DNA of 64,000 nucleotides, taken from Viscum album. Taxonomy: Eukaryota; Streptophyta; Magnoliopsida; Santalales; Viscaceae. Both the position numbers and the translations under genes were made by a program. Under the pieces are notes generated by a model, which worked only from the letters and a program-made list of their open reading frames with translations, searched no databases and was not told the DNA's origin. This document shows positions 1 to 11,709 of the stretch, one piece after another. The number at the start of each line of letters is the position of its first letter. Within the stretch, counting starts at the first letter, position 1. The stretch lies in contig OY728122.1 in assembly GCA_963277665.1 (NCBI GenBank), forward strand, positions 2,124,760,024-2,124,824,023. Direction: 5' to 3'.

Positions 1-1285
1 TCTAGCATATATTCTACAAACAAGAAACAACTACTCAAGAAAGTAGAACAAAAAGGTAACCTCTGGGTTGTTCTCACAGTCTAACCCCTAAGGTTCAACC
101 TACAAGTACTATCAACCCTCTGGGAGGCACACACAGTCTCACAACTCTCGTTAAGATAAAGAATAGACTCTATGGGGAAGCACTCACCGTCAATTCCCCC
201 TATAGTCACCTATCGTACTAAAGGCTCTCTAGGGAAGCACTCAACGTCTATTCCCCCTGTGTCCCGCATCGAGGAACTATAGAATCTTTGAGGAAACACT
301 AAATGTCAATTCCCCTTGTGGTCTCGCATCATAATTAAAGACACTCTGGAGAAGCCCTTCCATCCATTCTCCCTATGGTCCACTACACTAGGTTCTCAGA
401 GCCCTATGTAAAATAAATATGTATTGCATGCATGTATTGTCCAAGTAAACCTCAAGAACTACTTGGCTATCATTCTAAGTCCCAACAGCATAAAAAACCA
501 ACAATTCCACTATCCTACAACTAGGCATGGCAACTGGAAAACACCAAACAAGCAAACAAGCATGGAAAGCATCCAGAACACATCACAATTTACCCTATTC
601 ACAAGCAATGACCACTACACAGGCATATCATCAAGGCAAGAAAACAATAATGGAAAAACAAGAAACACGCAATACCCCGTTCAAGGGTATTGGTGGACGT
701 TGCACATAATATTCAACGACTTCCTACAGAAAGTCACAGACCACCTACCTTGATCCTAGGAGATTGATATACTGGAACCACGATGATTGATTCTCCCACG
801 AACATCGTAGATATGAGAAAACGCCCAAAACGCTCATCCCACGATATCTTGAGAAGGAGGAGGAATTGGAAAACAAGTCTTATGAAAAAGGGAGAACTCA
901 CCACTATGATTCCAATGCAATCGACCATGCTCGAATCAGAGAATGGACAGAGGAACGGTGGCTCATCAAAGATCCACAGGTTCCCGGTGCTCTTGGATGA
1001 AGAAGCTGGAGAGGAATATATTTCTGTCGATTAGGCGCGAACCCGGTCCATTTAATGAAAAGAAATAAATTACACGGTTTGTACTTGGTCTTTCCGTACT
1101 GCACCAAAATTGGCCTCCACGTTACCCTTACACACCGTGTGTGTGGCCTGGACACGGCCAACACATGACTTCAAGTTGGAAAAGAGTACACGGCGTGTAC
1201 TTCAAAAATTTCCAGAAACTTTATTTTTCCCAAAAACTCCAGAAAAAGGAAAAGCATACCTGAAACGAAGACCCGGGTTCTTACA
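1..1285 (-). mobile_element. LTR-like end of element E, cut by window edge
   Basis: No coding potential is recognisable. The right edge reads CCCGGGTTCTTACA, and its reverse complement TGTAAGAACCCGGG has the look of an LTR start. The next bases match the final 30 or so bases of element A's 3' LTR, so E appears to be inserted in A's 5' LTR. The segment holds about six degenerate 58-bp tandem units and, near 1129-1200, short palindromes such as GTACACG-G-CGTGTAC. Orientation is inferred from the TGTAAG start and could be the reverse. The other end and the target duplication lie outside the window. Confidence 0.5.
59..400. repeat. Degenerate tandem repeat, period about 58 bp, six units
   Basis: Units begin near 61, 118, 168, 226, 285 and 343. 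Each carries a variant of CTCT-GGGGAAGCACTCA-CGTC followed by ATTCCCCCTATG. The later units are the most alike. It lies inside the E LTR-like segment and looks like an internal LTR minisatellite. Spacers are not unique and units are diverged, so it is not a CRISPR array. Confidence 0.6.
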
Positions 1286-1318
1286 TCACCCCCACTTGAG
1301 TTTCCACCCTGACCAGCA
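1286..1318 (+). repeat. Element A 5' LTR, last 33 bp
   Basis: This stretch (TCACCCCCACTTGAG, then CCACCCTGACCAGCA) aligns with the end of A's 3' LTR near 49797-49829 (TCACCCCCTCTTGAT, then CACCCCGACCAACA). It ends in CA and is followed two bases later by a tRNA-Met-type primer binding site. The rest of the LTR lies left of the E insertion, outside the window. Confidence 0.7.
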
Positions 1319-1320
1319 TT

Positions 1321-1332
1321 TGGTATCATAGG
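1321..1332 (+). other. Primer binding site of element A
   Basis: TGGTATCATAGG sits two bases after the LTR end. It matches the common plant PBS TGGTATCAGAGC, complementary to the 3' end of initiator tRNA-Met, with two differences. Confidence 0.65.
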
Positions 1333-1456
1333 TTTTTTTATTTCTACCATCAGAACTATATTTCATGCTTTTCAAATTAATTTAAACTGTGTTTTTAGTT
1401 GAATCTTAAATATCTTAAAGTTTCTGTCATATCTAAAATTTCAGTTCTCTTTAGCT

Positions 1457-2550
1457 ATGGATAATAATATTTGAGGGTGTGGTAACTAATAGGACACCAT
1501 TATTTGTTGGAAATAACTAATATTAGTGGAAATTAAAAATGAAAATGTATATAGAGAGCATGGGTCTTGAAATTTGGGACACAATTGAAGAACAACATGC
1601 ATTACTACTACTGCTAGGGACACATGGTCTCTGTTGACTAAATCTATATATAATAATAAGGGTAAAGAAATGAATGCATTTTAATATTCTCTAGGTTATG
1701 GAGAATTAAATAGAATATCTACCTATAAAATTGTATATGAAATTTTGGATACTTTGGTGGTTTCACATGACAGAACAACAAATGTTAAATAAATGAGATT
1801 AAATACTTACACTATTAAATACAATAATTTTAAAATGAATCCTGATGAACCTATCATTAAAATGTATTGTAGGTTTAATAAAATAGTAAATACCATGAGT
1901 CTACTTGGGAAACTAGAGGAAAACAAGGATAAAATTATTAGATTTCTTTGATGCCTACCTGACAGATTGAGAGGAAATTCTATTTTTATCCAAGAATCCA
2001 GTGACATAAGAAACATACTAGTGAAGGAACTAATTGGAAAACCTATGATGTACGAAATAAGATATTTAGATGAATCAAGAATCTGATGAAGAACCAAGAA
2101 AGAAATATATAGCATTCAATACTATTACCTCTATTATCAATGACCAGGAAATTGTTCAAGTTCCTGTAGACAGTTCCACTAGTGAAGAGTCAAATTTTGA
2201 GAGTGATAATGAGATGTCTCATCTTTATAAAATATTCAAAAAGTTCTACCAAAAGAGGAAGTTCCTTAGAAATTCAAACAAGAAAGGAAGGTATGATAGT
2301 AGAGGAAAGTGGGAAAAGGAAAAAAATTGGAATGACAACATAGATTAGATAGTTTTCTATGAGTTTAAACAAAAAGGTTATGTGAATGTTGAGTGCCCCA
2401 AGATGAAATTTAAGAAGAAATATGAAGACAGAGGCAAGGGATATAAAAAGGCAATGAAAGATACTTAGAATAATTTAGAAGATAGATCTATTGAATCTAA
2501 CACTTCTAATACTGAAAAGAACAATAATGCAAATCTATGTTTCATGATAG
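1457..2550 (+). pseudogene. gag: Element A gag (Ty1/copia, SIRE-like), broken
   Basis: This is the decayed capsid/nucleocapsid gene. Around 1490-1600 a frame reads PLFVGNN, then WKLKMKMYIESMGLEIWDTIEE, broken by stops; this fits the DUF4219 start of plant copia gag. A UBN2-like stretch follows (about 1700-2060, LRGNSIFIQESSDIRNILVKEL), then an acidic patch and a lysine-rich tail (2070-2348). A degenerate zinc knuckle near 2356-2400 keeps only the last cysteine of C-x2-C-x4-H-x4-C. Many stops and at least two frame changes rule out function. The start is the ATG at 1457, which is uncertain because the frame breaks at once. Confidence 0.65.
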
Positions 2551-4323
2551 AAACATATTAGTTAACACTTAATTCTCTTACACATAATGCTTACTATTCT
2601 GGGAATGAAAGTGAAATAAATAATGATGAAAATATGAAGAAGGATAAACTATTTGAATACTGTGGAATTCTTGTGGATACATTTAATGAAATCAAGGATA
2701 AATATAAATCATTGGAAAGACTACATTCTTTAATTTTCAATTATAAGTATAATTTGGATATTGAAGAAGAAAAACTTCCACAGCTATTAAAAGAAAATAC
2801 TGAACATAAATTATAAATTGATCAATTAAAAATATAAATTGAGAATTTTATTGCCAGTAGAGATACCTTGACTCAGTTTCTAGGGAAACAAATTTCTCCA
2901 AAATATACAACTGGTCATGGATATCAACGAGGACATATAAGGATTATTATGAACAATATTTTTCCAAAATCTGGATAGTTCACTACTAGTTTATGTTTTG
3001 GGTCATCTCTTGAAAAAAAAATTTCTAAATGACCTAACAAAGTTTTTTATGACTCAAAACAAGTCTGTTGATTATAAGAAACCGATAAGACACATATGGG
3101 TCCCGAAATATTTAATTGATAGTCTCTATGAACCCAAGAAAATCTGGGTACCAAAGTTACCCTATGTTTTAATCTGTTTTTTCAGGAATATTTTCTAAAG
3201 AGCACCTGTAAAACCGCATAGTACTTGGACATTGGATGTTCAAGGAATATGATAGGAGACTATTCATGCTTTAAGTGCCTAATCAATGTTGATAGTAGAC
3301 ATGATACATTTGGTGATAATGCTAAGGGAAATATCATCGGGTTAGGCCCAATTGGTAACCCTAATACTATATTAATTTCAAAAGGACTCTTTGATGATGG
3401 GATAAAGTAAAATTTACTTATTATATCTTAGTTGTGTGATAATGGTTTTATTATTAAGTTTTAAAATGATGCATGTAATGTTTTAAATTATAAAAATTAT
3501 TTATTATTCACATCTCTTAGAAATGAAAATGTATAGGCTGTTGATATAAAATATTTATCCAAGAAAAAATGTTTCTAGTTTAAATTCTTTTCATAATTAA
3601 TCTTGGTTATGGAACATAAGATTCAGACACTATAATGTTCACTCACTTAAGAAACTAACTAGGAAAGGATTAGTTAGATACTTACCTAAATTGGAATTCC
3701 CACTTAATAAGCATTGTAATCACAATTTATTTGCTCCTAGAACACCTCAGCAAAATGGACTTGTAGAAAGAAGAAATAAGACATTTCAAGATATTTCCTG
3801 GACTATGTTTAATGAGTATAACCTGCCTATCTATTTTTGGGCAAAAGTTATTAATACAGCTTGTTACAACATCAATAGAGTTTTAATTAGACATGTTCTT
3901 TGGAAGACACCTTATGATCTATGGAACAATATAATACCTAAGGTTAATTACTTTGGTGTTTTTAGTTGGAACGTCTTTTTTATAAACACTAGGGATAATT
4001 GTGAACAATTTGATTCCAAAAGCGATGATGAAATTTTCCTAGGTTACTAAATCTCTAGTAAATCCTATAGAGTATTCTATAAGAGAACTAAATGTGTGGT
4101 AGAATTAGTTCATGTAAAAGTTTATGAGATCTATACACATGAACCTAAGAACTCTCTTTAATATATTGAGGAATATATGTCAATTCTGGACCTTAATGAT
4201 AAAAATAGTGAACCCCCAGTAAAAACAACTAGTTATGGAAATTTTTCAGAATTTGAGCCTGATGAATCTGAACATGAAGACAACAACGAGTGGTATAGTC
4301 CAACACGTTTTAGAGGTATTATA
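2551..4323 (+). pseudogene. pol: Element A pol, first half: protease and integrase remnants
   Basis: A charged region resembling the gag-pol spacer of SIRE/Tork elements (2634-2816) is followed by a WVPK repeat (about 3095-3160). The protease remnant starts at about 3222 with LDIGCSRNMIGD; the catalytic D-S-G serine is isoleucine here. A GAG-pre-integrase block is visible at about 3605-3690. The frame then jumps to the integrase end (3691-4050, with APRTPQQNGLVERRNKT), so the core with the first two catalytic acidic residues is deleted. Downstream pieces match the usual YRVFNKRT-type tail. The gene breaks at 4323 where B is inserted and resumes near 29574. Confidence 0.75.
4319..4323. repeat. 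Left target site duplication of element B (TTATA)
   Basis: TTATA precedes the TGTAACGCC edge of B. Its partner is TTAGA at 29569-29573, with one mismatch. Confidence 0.65.
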
Positions 4324-5960
4324 TGTAACGCCACAAACCCAGTTACCCAGAGTTGGTGATTTATTATATAACATTGGCATGATATAAAGAATCATGCCCC
4401 GAAATACTGTTCAGTTTAGTATTATTGGAAAAAATATACGTACATAAGTTCAACATTACAACTTGAAATGAAATACAAAACTAATTTATTTCATTAGAAA
4501 CATCCAAGACTCCTAGATTATGAAATAAAGTCACTCATAAATAACTTCTTCATATGTTGGGAAATTGAAACATAAGAAAGGGGTGAGCTCAAACACTCAG
4601 TAAGGGTAAGCAATACAACGGAAGATAACATAAACATTAGGCATGATGAATAATTCAAAACACATGCCTTCACAAATAATAAACATGAACACTTTATGGT
4701 AGGAATATGAGTGGAGTAAATAATTCCATAATAAAACATAGTCATGGGTATTATACTGGTCGAATAACAACACAAACCATCATTATTAATTTCATAATGG
4801 GAGAATGTATAATGCTGGACATTCTGAAACATTTGGTCAAGGCCTCGGCCAAGATGTCTAAAAATTATTAAGGCCTCAACCAAAAACATATATCAAATTG
4901 GGAAAGGCCTCGGCCAATTCCATGTCTAATTGTCTCATGAGACCTACCGATGCACCGAGGATCTACAACGAGCTCTACTTGTCACATACTAAGTTCAATA
5001 CCTTACTCACATGAAAACATTGAAACATAACATAAACATTCGTATTAAAACTAGTATACGAAATTTCAATACATTATCCATAATCCATGAATCGTATAAA
5101 AATAACACATCCACAATCAAACATATCACAAAACCTTCAGTACAATATGGAATATTTTTATCATAATAAATCATCTTCATACAAGTTTAAAATCCATCAA
5201 ATAATGTTGACATAGATGAAATGAAAACTATTTGAAATAAATACCTCTTTCTATTTTGAAACCATTTAATAGTCACATAATTATAAAATAAAACATTAAT
5301 TTTGAAAATATTCTTATAATATTGCAAGGGAAGCTTCGATGATGTTATAAGGGGGGAAAATAGCCGCACCCACTGTATAAGTTAAAAAAACATACCTTAA
5401 TTTTGTCAAAAGGGTCATAAAGTACCTTGTTTGGAAAACAAAGGAAATATTACTTTCAAAATGTATAAGGTCATATAAGGGTATAATTGAAATTAACCCA
5501 TAGTCTAGTAAATAGTAAAAATGTTTTGAAATACATTTTTAAGAAAACATATATGTGGATGATAAAGAGGTCTCAGTAGATACTTACGTAAAAACAACCT
5601 CGGATAATAAAGAGATTGTGAAATTAACCCTTACCTTGTACTTTTTATTATTCGATGGTATATTAAACTCTTGTATAATAGTTACAACATTGTTATTAAA
5701 TTATAAAAGGACTATTTAAATAAATATGATATCATATATGATCATCTAATATTGCTTTGTTAATAATATTGCCTTAGTATCATCATTTCAGTTGTTAACT
5801 GATTCATTTTCCTTTATATGTTTGGTTACGTAAGACATGTTTGTTATGGATAGGATGTATTTTATTCATATAAATAATGATATTATGTTCATAAAAATTA
5901 TTTTTAATCATAAAATGAAAATTATTATTGAATTATTACGATGGGGAAATGAATCTCATC

Positions 5961-6190
5961 GCGTTCGTGGAGATGGTAATCCGTACATATGCAGGAGTGA
6001 AAATATCATTATATTGATGGTGAAATCGTATGTAATTGGATGGTATATCATATATAAAGAATAAATAAAATGTTATATTTATTATTTACATCAGTTATAC
6101 TCATTATTATGGCCATCCAAATAATGAAGTATTTGAATAACAAACTGCACCATGACGTGGAGACGGTAGGTCGTACGCCCGCACGTATGG
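5961..6190 (-). promoter_or_regulatory. Two stem-loop modules in B left LTR (5961-6000, 6151-6190)
   Basis: On the plus strand each reads arm, GGAGAYGGTA block, CGTAC-rich centre, opposite arm. The second has arms ACGTG and CACGT (perfect 5 bp) around GAGACGGTAGG and CGTACGCCC. The first has TTCGTG opposite CAGGAG and is poorly paired. They lie about 340 and 530 bp downstream of the TATA-like box in sense orientation, hence probably in the transcribed leader. Function unknown. Confidence 0.6.
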
Positions 6191-6528
6191 TGACTTTGTC
6201 ATTCATATGATGGATAGAATAATGAATATGGTTGTACCATTTTTATAATAACATCAAATTTTATATAAGATAATGGATTTATTATTTTAGAATGAAAACA
6301 ACAATGAAAGAGTAAGTGGAAGAAGAAAAGAACTTGAAAGAGATGATGAAATATTTACTTATTCTTCGGGTTTTTCCTTTTGATTTGATCAAAAGGGCTC
6401 CTTATTCAGGCTTAATGACCAAAGGAAGGCCTCTAGGATTAAGGTAGGAATATTGGGAGGATATTTGGGAAGGGGTTTTCTGAGCCACATGGCTTTGGAG
6501 GTGTGAAATTAAGAGAAGGGGGAGTGCC

Positions 6529-6538
6529 CTTTTATAAG
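6529..6538 (-). promoter_or_regulatory. TATA-like box, element B left LTR
   Basis: The plus strand CTTTTATAAG gives CTTATAAAAG in sense orientation. The same element recurs at matching places in the LTRs of B, C and D, inside a purine/pyrimidine-rich block. It most likely marks the U3/R promoter. Confidence 0.55.
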
Positions 6539-8083
6539 TGAGGTGAGGGTCACTTTAGGAAAAGATTAAAATATTATTTTATAATAAAATCATTTTCGAT
6601 TTCTAATGGATCCGAAATGATTTATTTAGAGGTTTAGGTGGGAAGGGGTCGAAAAAATATCAACCAATAGGTTTCAGATAGGTTTATGTCACCATACTGA
6701 CCTTATCTTTTAGATTTACCTCTTAGTTAAATAGTTTCACATTTACCATGTCTCTTTGTATTTTTATATTATATGGTTAATAAAATTTCTATAAACTGCC
6801 AAGAAAATTCCAAGTGGTTCATTATATAAATATATAACCTTATAAAAGTTCTTTTTCCGAATATTATATTTTTTATGAATATTATATATATTAATAATAC
6901 ATTTTTTGTTTTAAAAACTCAATTAAGTCAATTGTGACACTATTTAGTATTTGATTTTTTTTGAAAGCCATTAAAACTTTATCACTTCGAATAATTTTTT
7001 TTAACCAACCTTAACATGTCACATTAACATAGATAATTAGTGGAATTCATAAGATGTCTCAATTTACATTTATTTGGATATTTATAATATTAATTATTTT
7101 AGTATTTCATTAATAAGGTAATTACTGCATCATCATTGTGTCATAAATAACTTAAATTATTTAATGTATAAAAATTATAAATAAAATAAAATTATGTAGT
7201 AACTATTTTTATCTTTGTAAAAAATATTTATAGTCGAATTTAAATTGTGTGTAACCCAATATTTAAAATGGTTTAGTTATTAAACTTTGAATTTAACTCT
7301 TTTAACTCTTCTTTAAATAAAATAATAATAAATGTCCTAATCTGATCCAAGTGGAACAAAAGGGATCATATTTTATTACTAAGGTAGTTTCTGTTTGAAT
7401 TAAACTTATCCAATCGATTTAGGAAACATTTTAGGGTAATTATGATATCATTTGTACCATTAATTACCCTATTTACTTTTAATTGTGGTAAATAAAAGTT
7501 AGAAGTTACTATTCACCAAAAATTATTTTCATCTTATTGAACCACATTTTACTTACTGATATTAACCATGTCTCTCGGATTTTTGAAATTCAAATCACGG
7601 AAGTGGTAAAATTATGTTGTATACAAATTTGAAAATGCTCCTAGGAGGTGGGTAAAAGATGGTAAAAAATTCAATAAATTTTTTATATATCTAAAAATAT
7701 TATAAAATGAATCCAATGAATTACATTGAACATATATAGGTATTATCTATCTATTTTGAACTAAAATAAATTTAAATAAAATAAATAATTATTTAAATAA
7801 AAATTCAGTTTCAACCAATAACGTAGTGTTTTACACTATTCAACAAAAATTGAATGTTTTCCGGAAAATATCAAAAATTCACCCTAAGATAATATTGACA
7901 TTCCGAATTCAAAAATGAAGTCCATTTTGAAAAATAATATTTATAAAATTTCCAAAAGTGGGTATTATTATTCATAATGGCAAGTTTGATTGGTCCCGAT
8001 GTGTTAGAATCTCAAAGTTGCGTACAATGCAATCTATTGCATTATTCAAAGGGAAATATACCATGGATTCTTGGGGTGTTACA

Positions 8084-8097
8084 TTCTTCCCTCCTTC
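8084..8097 (-). other. Polypurine tract of element B
   Basis: TTCTTCCCTCCTTC on the plus strand gives GAAGGAGGGAAGAA in sense orientation, directly before the LTR start TGTAACACCCC. This is the expected plus-strand primer site. Confidence 0.7.
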
Positions 8098-8128
8098 AAA
8101 TAATTTTGTTCTGGAAATTTCTAGAATA

Positions 8129-9477
8129 CTACCACCCAAAAATATTCAGGTGGTTCTTCGTCATAAGTTTCTCTGGTTCCCACGTTGCCTCTACCATCAT
8201 ATGGTTTCTCCATAGAACTTTTACCAGATGAGTTGTTTGGTTTCTCCACACTTCTTCTCTGGTATCAAGAATCTTGTGAGGCTCTTCACAATTATACAAA
8301 TCAGGTTCCAGTTCAATTTCCTCATAGGTGAGTACATGCATTGGGTCAGACATGTATTTTCAAAATAGTGAAACATGGAACACATCGTGAAATTTGGAGA
8401 GACTGGGTGGATTTAGAAAATGGTAAGCTACAACCCTAATTAGTTCTAGAATTTCAAAAGGTCTGATGTACTTGAGACTTAATTTACTATTCTTAACAAA
8501 TTGTGTAACTCCCTTCCATGGAGATACCTTCATAAAAACAAGATCTCCTACCTGAAATTCCAAATCCATCCTTCGGTTATCGACATAGCTCTTATGCCCA
8601 CTTTGAGCTTCTTTGATGTGGGTTTGGATAATCTTCACTTTTTCCATTGTTTCCTAAACATGTTTTGGGCCAACAAGTTTTCATTCCCAAACATCATCCC
8701 AAAATGTCGGTGTGTGGCATCTCTTTCCATATAATGCTTCATATGGTGCCATGTGAATACTTGAATGGAAGCTATTGTAATTGGAAAATTCTACCAGAGG
8801 TAAATATTGATCCCACATACATTGAAAGTAAAGTGAGCCAGATCTCAAAATGCCTTCTAAGTTTTGAATAGTCCATTCTAATTATCCATCCGTTTAAGGG
8901 TGGTATGTAGTGCTCAAATGAAGTTCAGTATCCAGAGCTTTCTGAAGTCTTTTCCAGAATCTTAATGTAAAATGGGGATCACGATCAGAAAAAATTGATT
9001 GGGGTACTCCATGAAGTCTAACAACTTCATTAATATACAGTCTTTCAAATTATTCAAGTGGTAAATATTCTCTTATAGAAAAAAATGTGCTGACTTGGTA
9101 AGACGATCAACAATGACCCATATTGCATCATTCCTTCTAGTAGTCTTTGGTATCCCGATGACAAAGTACATAGTAATATCATCCCATTTCCACTCAGGTA
9201 TGGGAAGAGATTGCATAACTACTCTAGGATGTTGTCTTCCATCTTTCACTTGTTGGAAAACCATATATCTTGACAAAAAATCAACAATCTCTCTTTTCAT
9301 GTTGTCCCACAAAAAATGTTCCTTCAAATCCATATACATCTTGGTGCTACCATGTTTTATAGATAAATTTGAGTTATGTGAATCATCCAAAAATTCTCTA
9401 TTTAGATCTGGTATATTGGGAACACAAAGTATCTTCCAAAATTTCAAAATTATATCTTCATATACGAAGTCACTCAA
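8129..9477 (-). pseudogene. pol: Element B integrase with C-terminal chromodomain, broken
   Basis: Read on the minus strand, 9477-9073 holds the degenerate HHCC zinc-binding region and the start of the catalytic core (KWDDITMYFVIGIPKT, then VDRLTKSAHF). The core continues through stops with SDRDPHF and an NSFHSSIHMAPYEALYGKRC-type block. 8647-8360 is the GPY/F-type C-terminal region (VGDLVFMKVSPWKG). 8353-8129 ends in VKVLWRNHMMVEATWEPE, a recognisable chromodomain core of the kind that steers chromoviruses to certain chromatin. Several stops and a zinc-finger cysteine change make it inactive. Confidence 0.85.
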
Positions 9478-9528
9478 TCTCCGATCATTTATAGCTTTAA
9501 TCTTCTTTTGAAACTCCTCATCATCAGT

Positions 9529-10920
9529 TTAAGAAATCATTATCCTTTCAAGTAAAGATGGTTTGGAAAATACTTGAAAAAGTATTGATGTTTCACCTAG
9601 AATGGTTATTCCCATATCCATCTTTAATAGATATTTGAAAATAGGATCCCTTTCAACTCTCATCTTGTTCAAAACTCCATGGTCCTTTCTACTCAAAGCA
9701 TCTGCCACCTTATTTTCATTCCCCAAGTGGTAGTGTAGAGTGAAATAATAATCCTTGGGTAGTTCAAGCCATCGTCTTTGCCTCATGTTGAGTTCTTTAT
9801 GTGATAAAATATACTTCAAACTCTTGTGATCAATATAAATATCACATTTTTCACCATAGAGATAGTGTATCTATATCTCCAGAGCAAAGATTACAACTGC
9901 TAACTCAAGATCATGAGTGGGATAGTTTTTCTCATGAATTTTTAGCTATCACGATGCATAGGTAATAACTCTATCATTTTTCATAAGGACACAAACAAGT
10001 CCCTTACTTGAAGCATCACTATAAATAAAAAACCCATCATTCCCTAATGGTAGAGTCAAGATAATAGAATTAACTAATCTTCTCTTTAGTTCTTAAAAAC
10101 ATTATTCACACTATTTTGTTCGAACAAATTTAATCACTTTATGTCTGAGATTAGTTAATGTTTTATCCAACTGGCCAAAATTCTGGTTGAAACGTCGATA
10201 AAAACTCGATAAACCAATAAAACTGTGTACCTTAGTTATACTCGTCGGTGCTGGCCATTCTTGTATTGCCTTTGTCTTTGAAGGGTCAATAGAGATTCCA
10301 TCCTTAGAGACAATATGGCCAAGAAAAGAAATTAGTTGAAGCAAGAATTCACACTTTCTAAACCTCCTATATAATTCATTTCTTCTAAGAGTCTTTAGAA
10401 TAATGCACACGTGATTTTCATGATCTTTGTATCTTTGGGAGTATACCAAGATATCATCATAAATAACACTACAAATTCATAAATATATTCCTTGAAAACT
10501 CTATTAATTAGATCCATGAAGACTGAGGGTGAATTAGTCAATCCAAAAGGCATTACGGTAAACTCGTAATGCCTGTACCTAGTTCGAAATGCTATTTTCA
10601 AAATATCTTCCTTCTTCACACACAACTGATGATATCCAGATCGAAGGTCAATCTTTGAAAAACATTGAGCTGCATAAAGTTGGTTGAATAAATCAACAAT
10701 GCGAGGTAGGGGATACTTGTTCTTTATTGTTATAACATTGATCTCCATGTAGTCAATACACAACCACATAGATTTGTATTTTTTCTTAACAAAAATGACA
10801 GAGGCTCCCCATGGAGAAACATTGGGGTGAATAAATCCCTTATTACTCCATTATTCTAGTTGTTTCTTTATTTCCACTAATTCCACATTGTCCATTATAT
10901 AAGGGGTCTTCAATATGGGC
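9529..10920 (-). pseudogene. pol: Element B reverse transcriptase and RNase H, broken
   Basis: The RT fingers and palm are on 10769-10395 ([46 protein letters not shown]). The catalytic F-x-D-D region near 10455-10480 is shifted out of frame: the codons read [10 protein letters not shown] there, so the two aspartates are lost by a small indel. The thumb continues on 10449-10111 ([26 protein letters not shown]). RNase H remnants lie at about 10050-9800, followed by [15 protein letters not shown] (9819-9529). The order matches Tekay-type chromoviruses. Confidence 0.85.
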
Positions 10921-10957
10921 CTTGAACTAGGAATTCAATCAATGGAAAAATAATTTC

Positions 10958-11709
10958 TCAATCTGGAGGATGTCCAGTCAAATCCTCTGGAAACACATCA
11001 ACATATTTTTTCACAATAGGTACGTCCTCTTTTCGAACATTCTTTTCCTCACCCATAATTATTTCATTCTCATCCTCCCCAACCACTGAATTTAGTAGAT
11101 CTACTGGGGGTGGATCTAGATTAGAATCAGAGGGTGGCATTTCTTCTCTAAAGATAAGGTACTCTTTATCATCATCAAGAATTGTAACCTCCTTCTTCTT
11201 AAATTTTTTTTTTGCAGCATGGTCTGAAATCTAATCCATACCAAGGATTATATCAAATTCAATCAAGGGTATGATGATTAAATCAGCAGATAAATATCGT
11301 TTATATGCCTCAATGGGGACTGATTCACAAAACTTTGTTAAAATGATACTTCCTTTAAGAGTTTTGACTAACAAATCCCTTGTTAAATCAAATTGAAAAT
11401 ATCTATTTTTCTTAGAAGATTGGGAATATATGAAACAATTCGATGATCCCGAATCAAATAAACCATTGGCTAAACTTAAGGAAACCATTAAATTACCCGC
11501 CACCACGTCTTTCGGATCTTCAACCTCAACTGTAGTGATTTCATATGCTTGGCCTAGATCCCTTGTCCTTTTCTGAGGTAAGTTTCCCTGATGCTTAGGA
11601 TATTCATTTGCAGAATGTACCATCTCCCTGCAATTGTAGTGTTGAACATTGGTAGCTTCTTTCTTCGCCTAACAATCACTAGCAAGATGGCCTTTCTGTC
11701 CACATTTGA
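10958..11709 (-). pseudogene. pol: Element B gag 3' end and aspartic protease
   Basis: Directly next to the C insertion the frame holds the second half of a CCHC zinc knuckle, then a second degenerate knuckle near 11640-11600. The protease on 11623-11231 keeps an intact catalytic triplet in NGLFDSGSSNCF and ends with IPLIEFDIILGMD, the conserved retropepsin block. A linker (11140-10958, acidic, ending VDVFPEDLTGHPPD) leads to RT. The frame is disrupted between 11231 and 11140. Confidence 0.8.

Larger units (their letters stand above)
4324..8083 (-). repeat. Element B 3' LTR (sense), left copy
   Basis: It starts on the plus strand with TGTAACGCCAC and ends with TTGGGGTGTTACA, a TG...CA LTR. 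It aligns along its whole length with 25813-29568. Landmarks: three AGGCCTCGGCCAA-like motifs (about 4840-4915), two stem-loop modules (5961-6000, 6151-6190), a TATA-like box in sense orientation (6529-6538), and AT-rich U3 sequence. No gene is expected here; small open frames such as 5837-6064 are chance. Confidence 0.9.

Noticed and set aside
59..400. CRISPR-like array in the 58-bp repeats
   Set aside because: Units are contiguous, diverged and without unique spacers, and the context is a plant LTR.
424..753. 109-codon open frame as a gene
   Set aside because: It lies in the repeat-derived E segment, has no recognisable domain and overlaps an alternative frame of similar quality.
8501..9511. 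Plus-strand open frames (8501-8734, 8647-8871, 9095-9511)
   Set aside because: They are shadows of B integrase on the minus strand, which has clear motifs.
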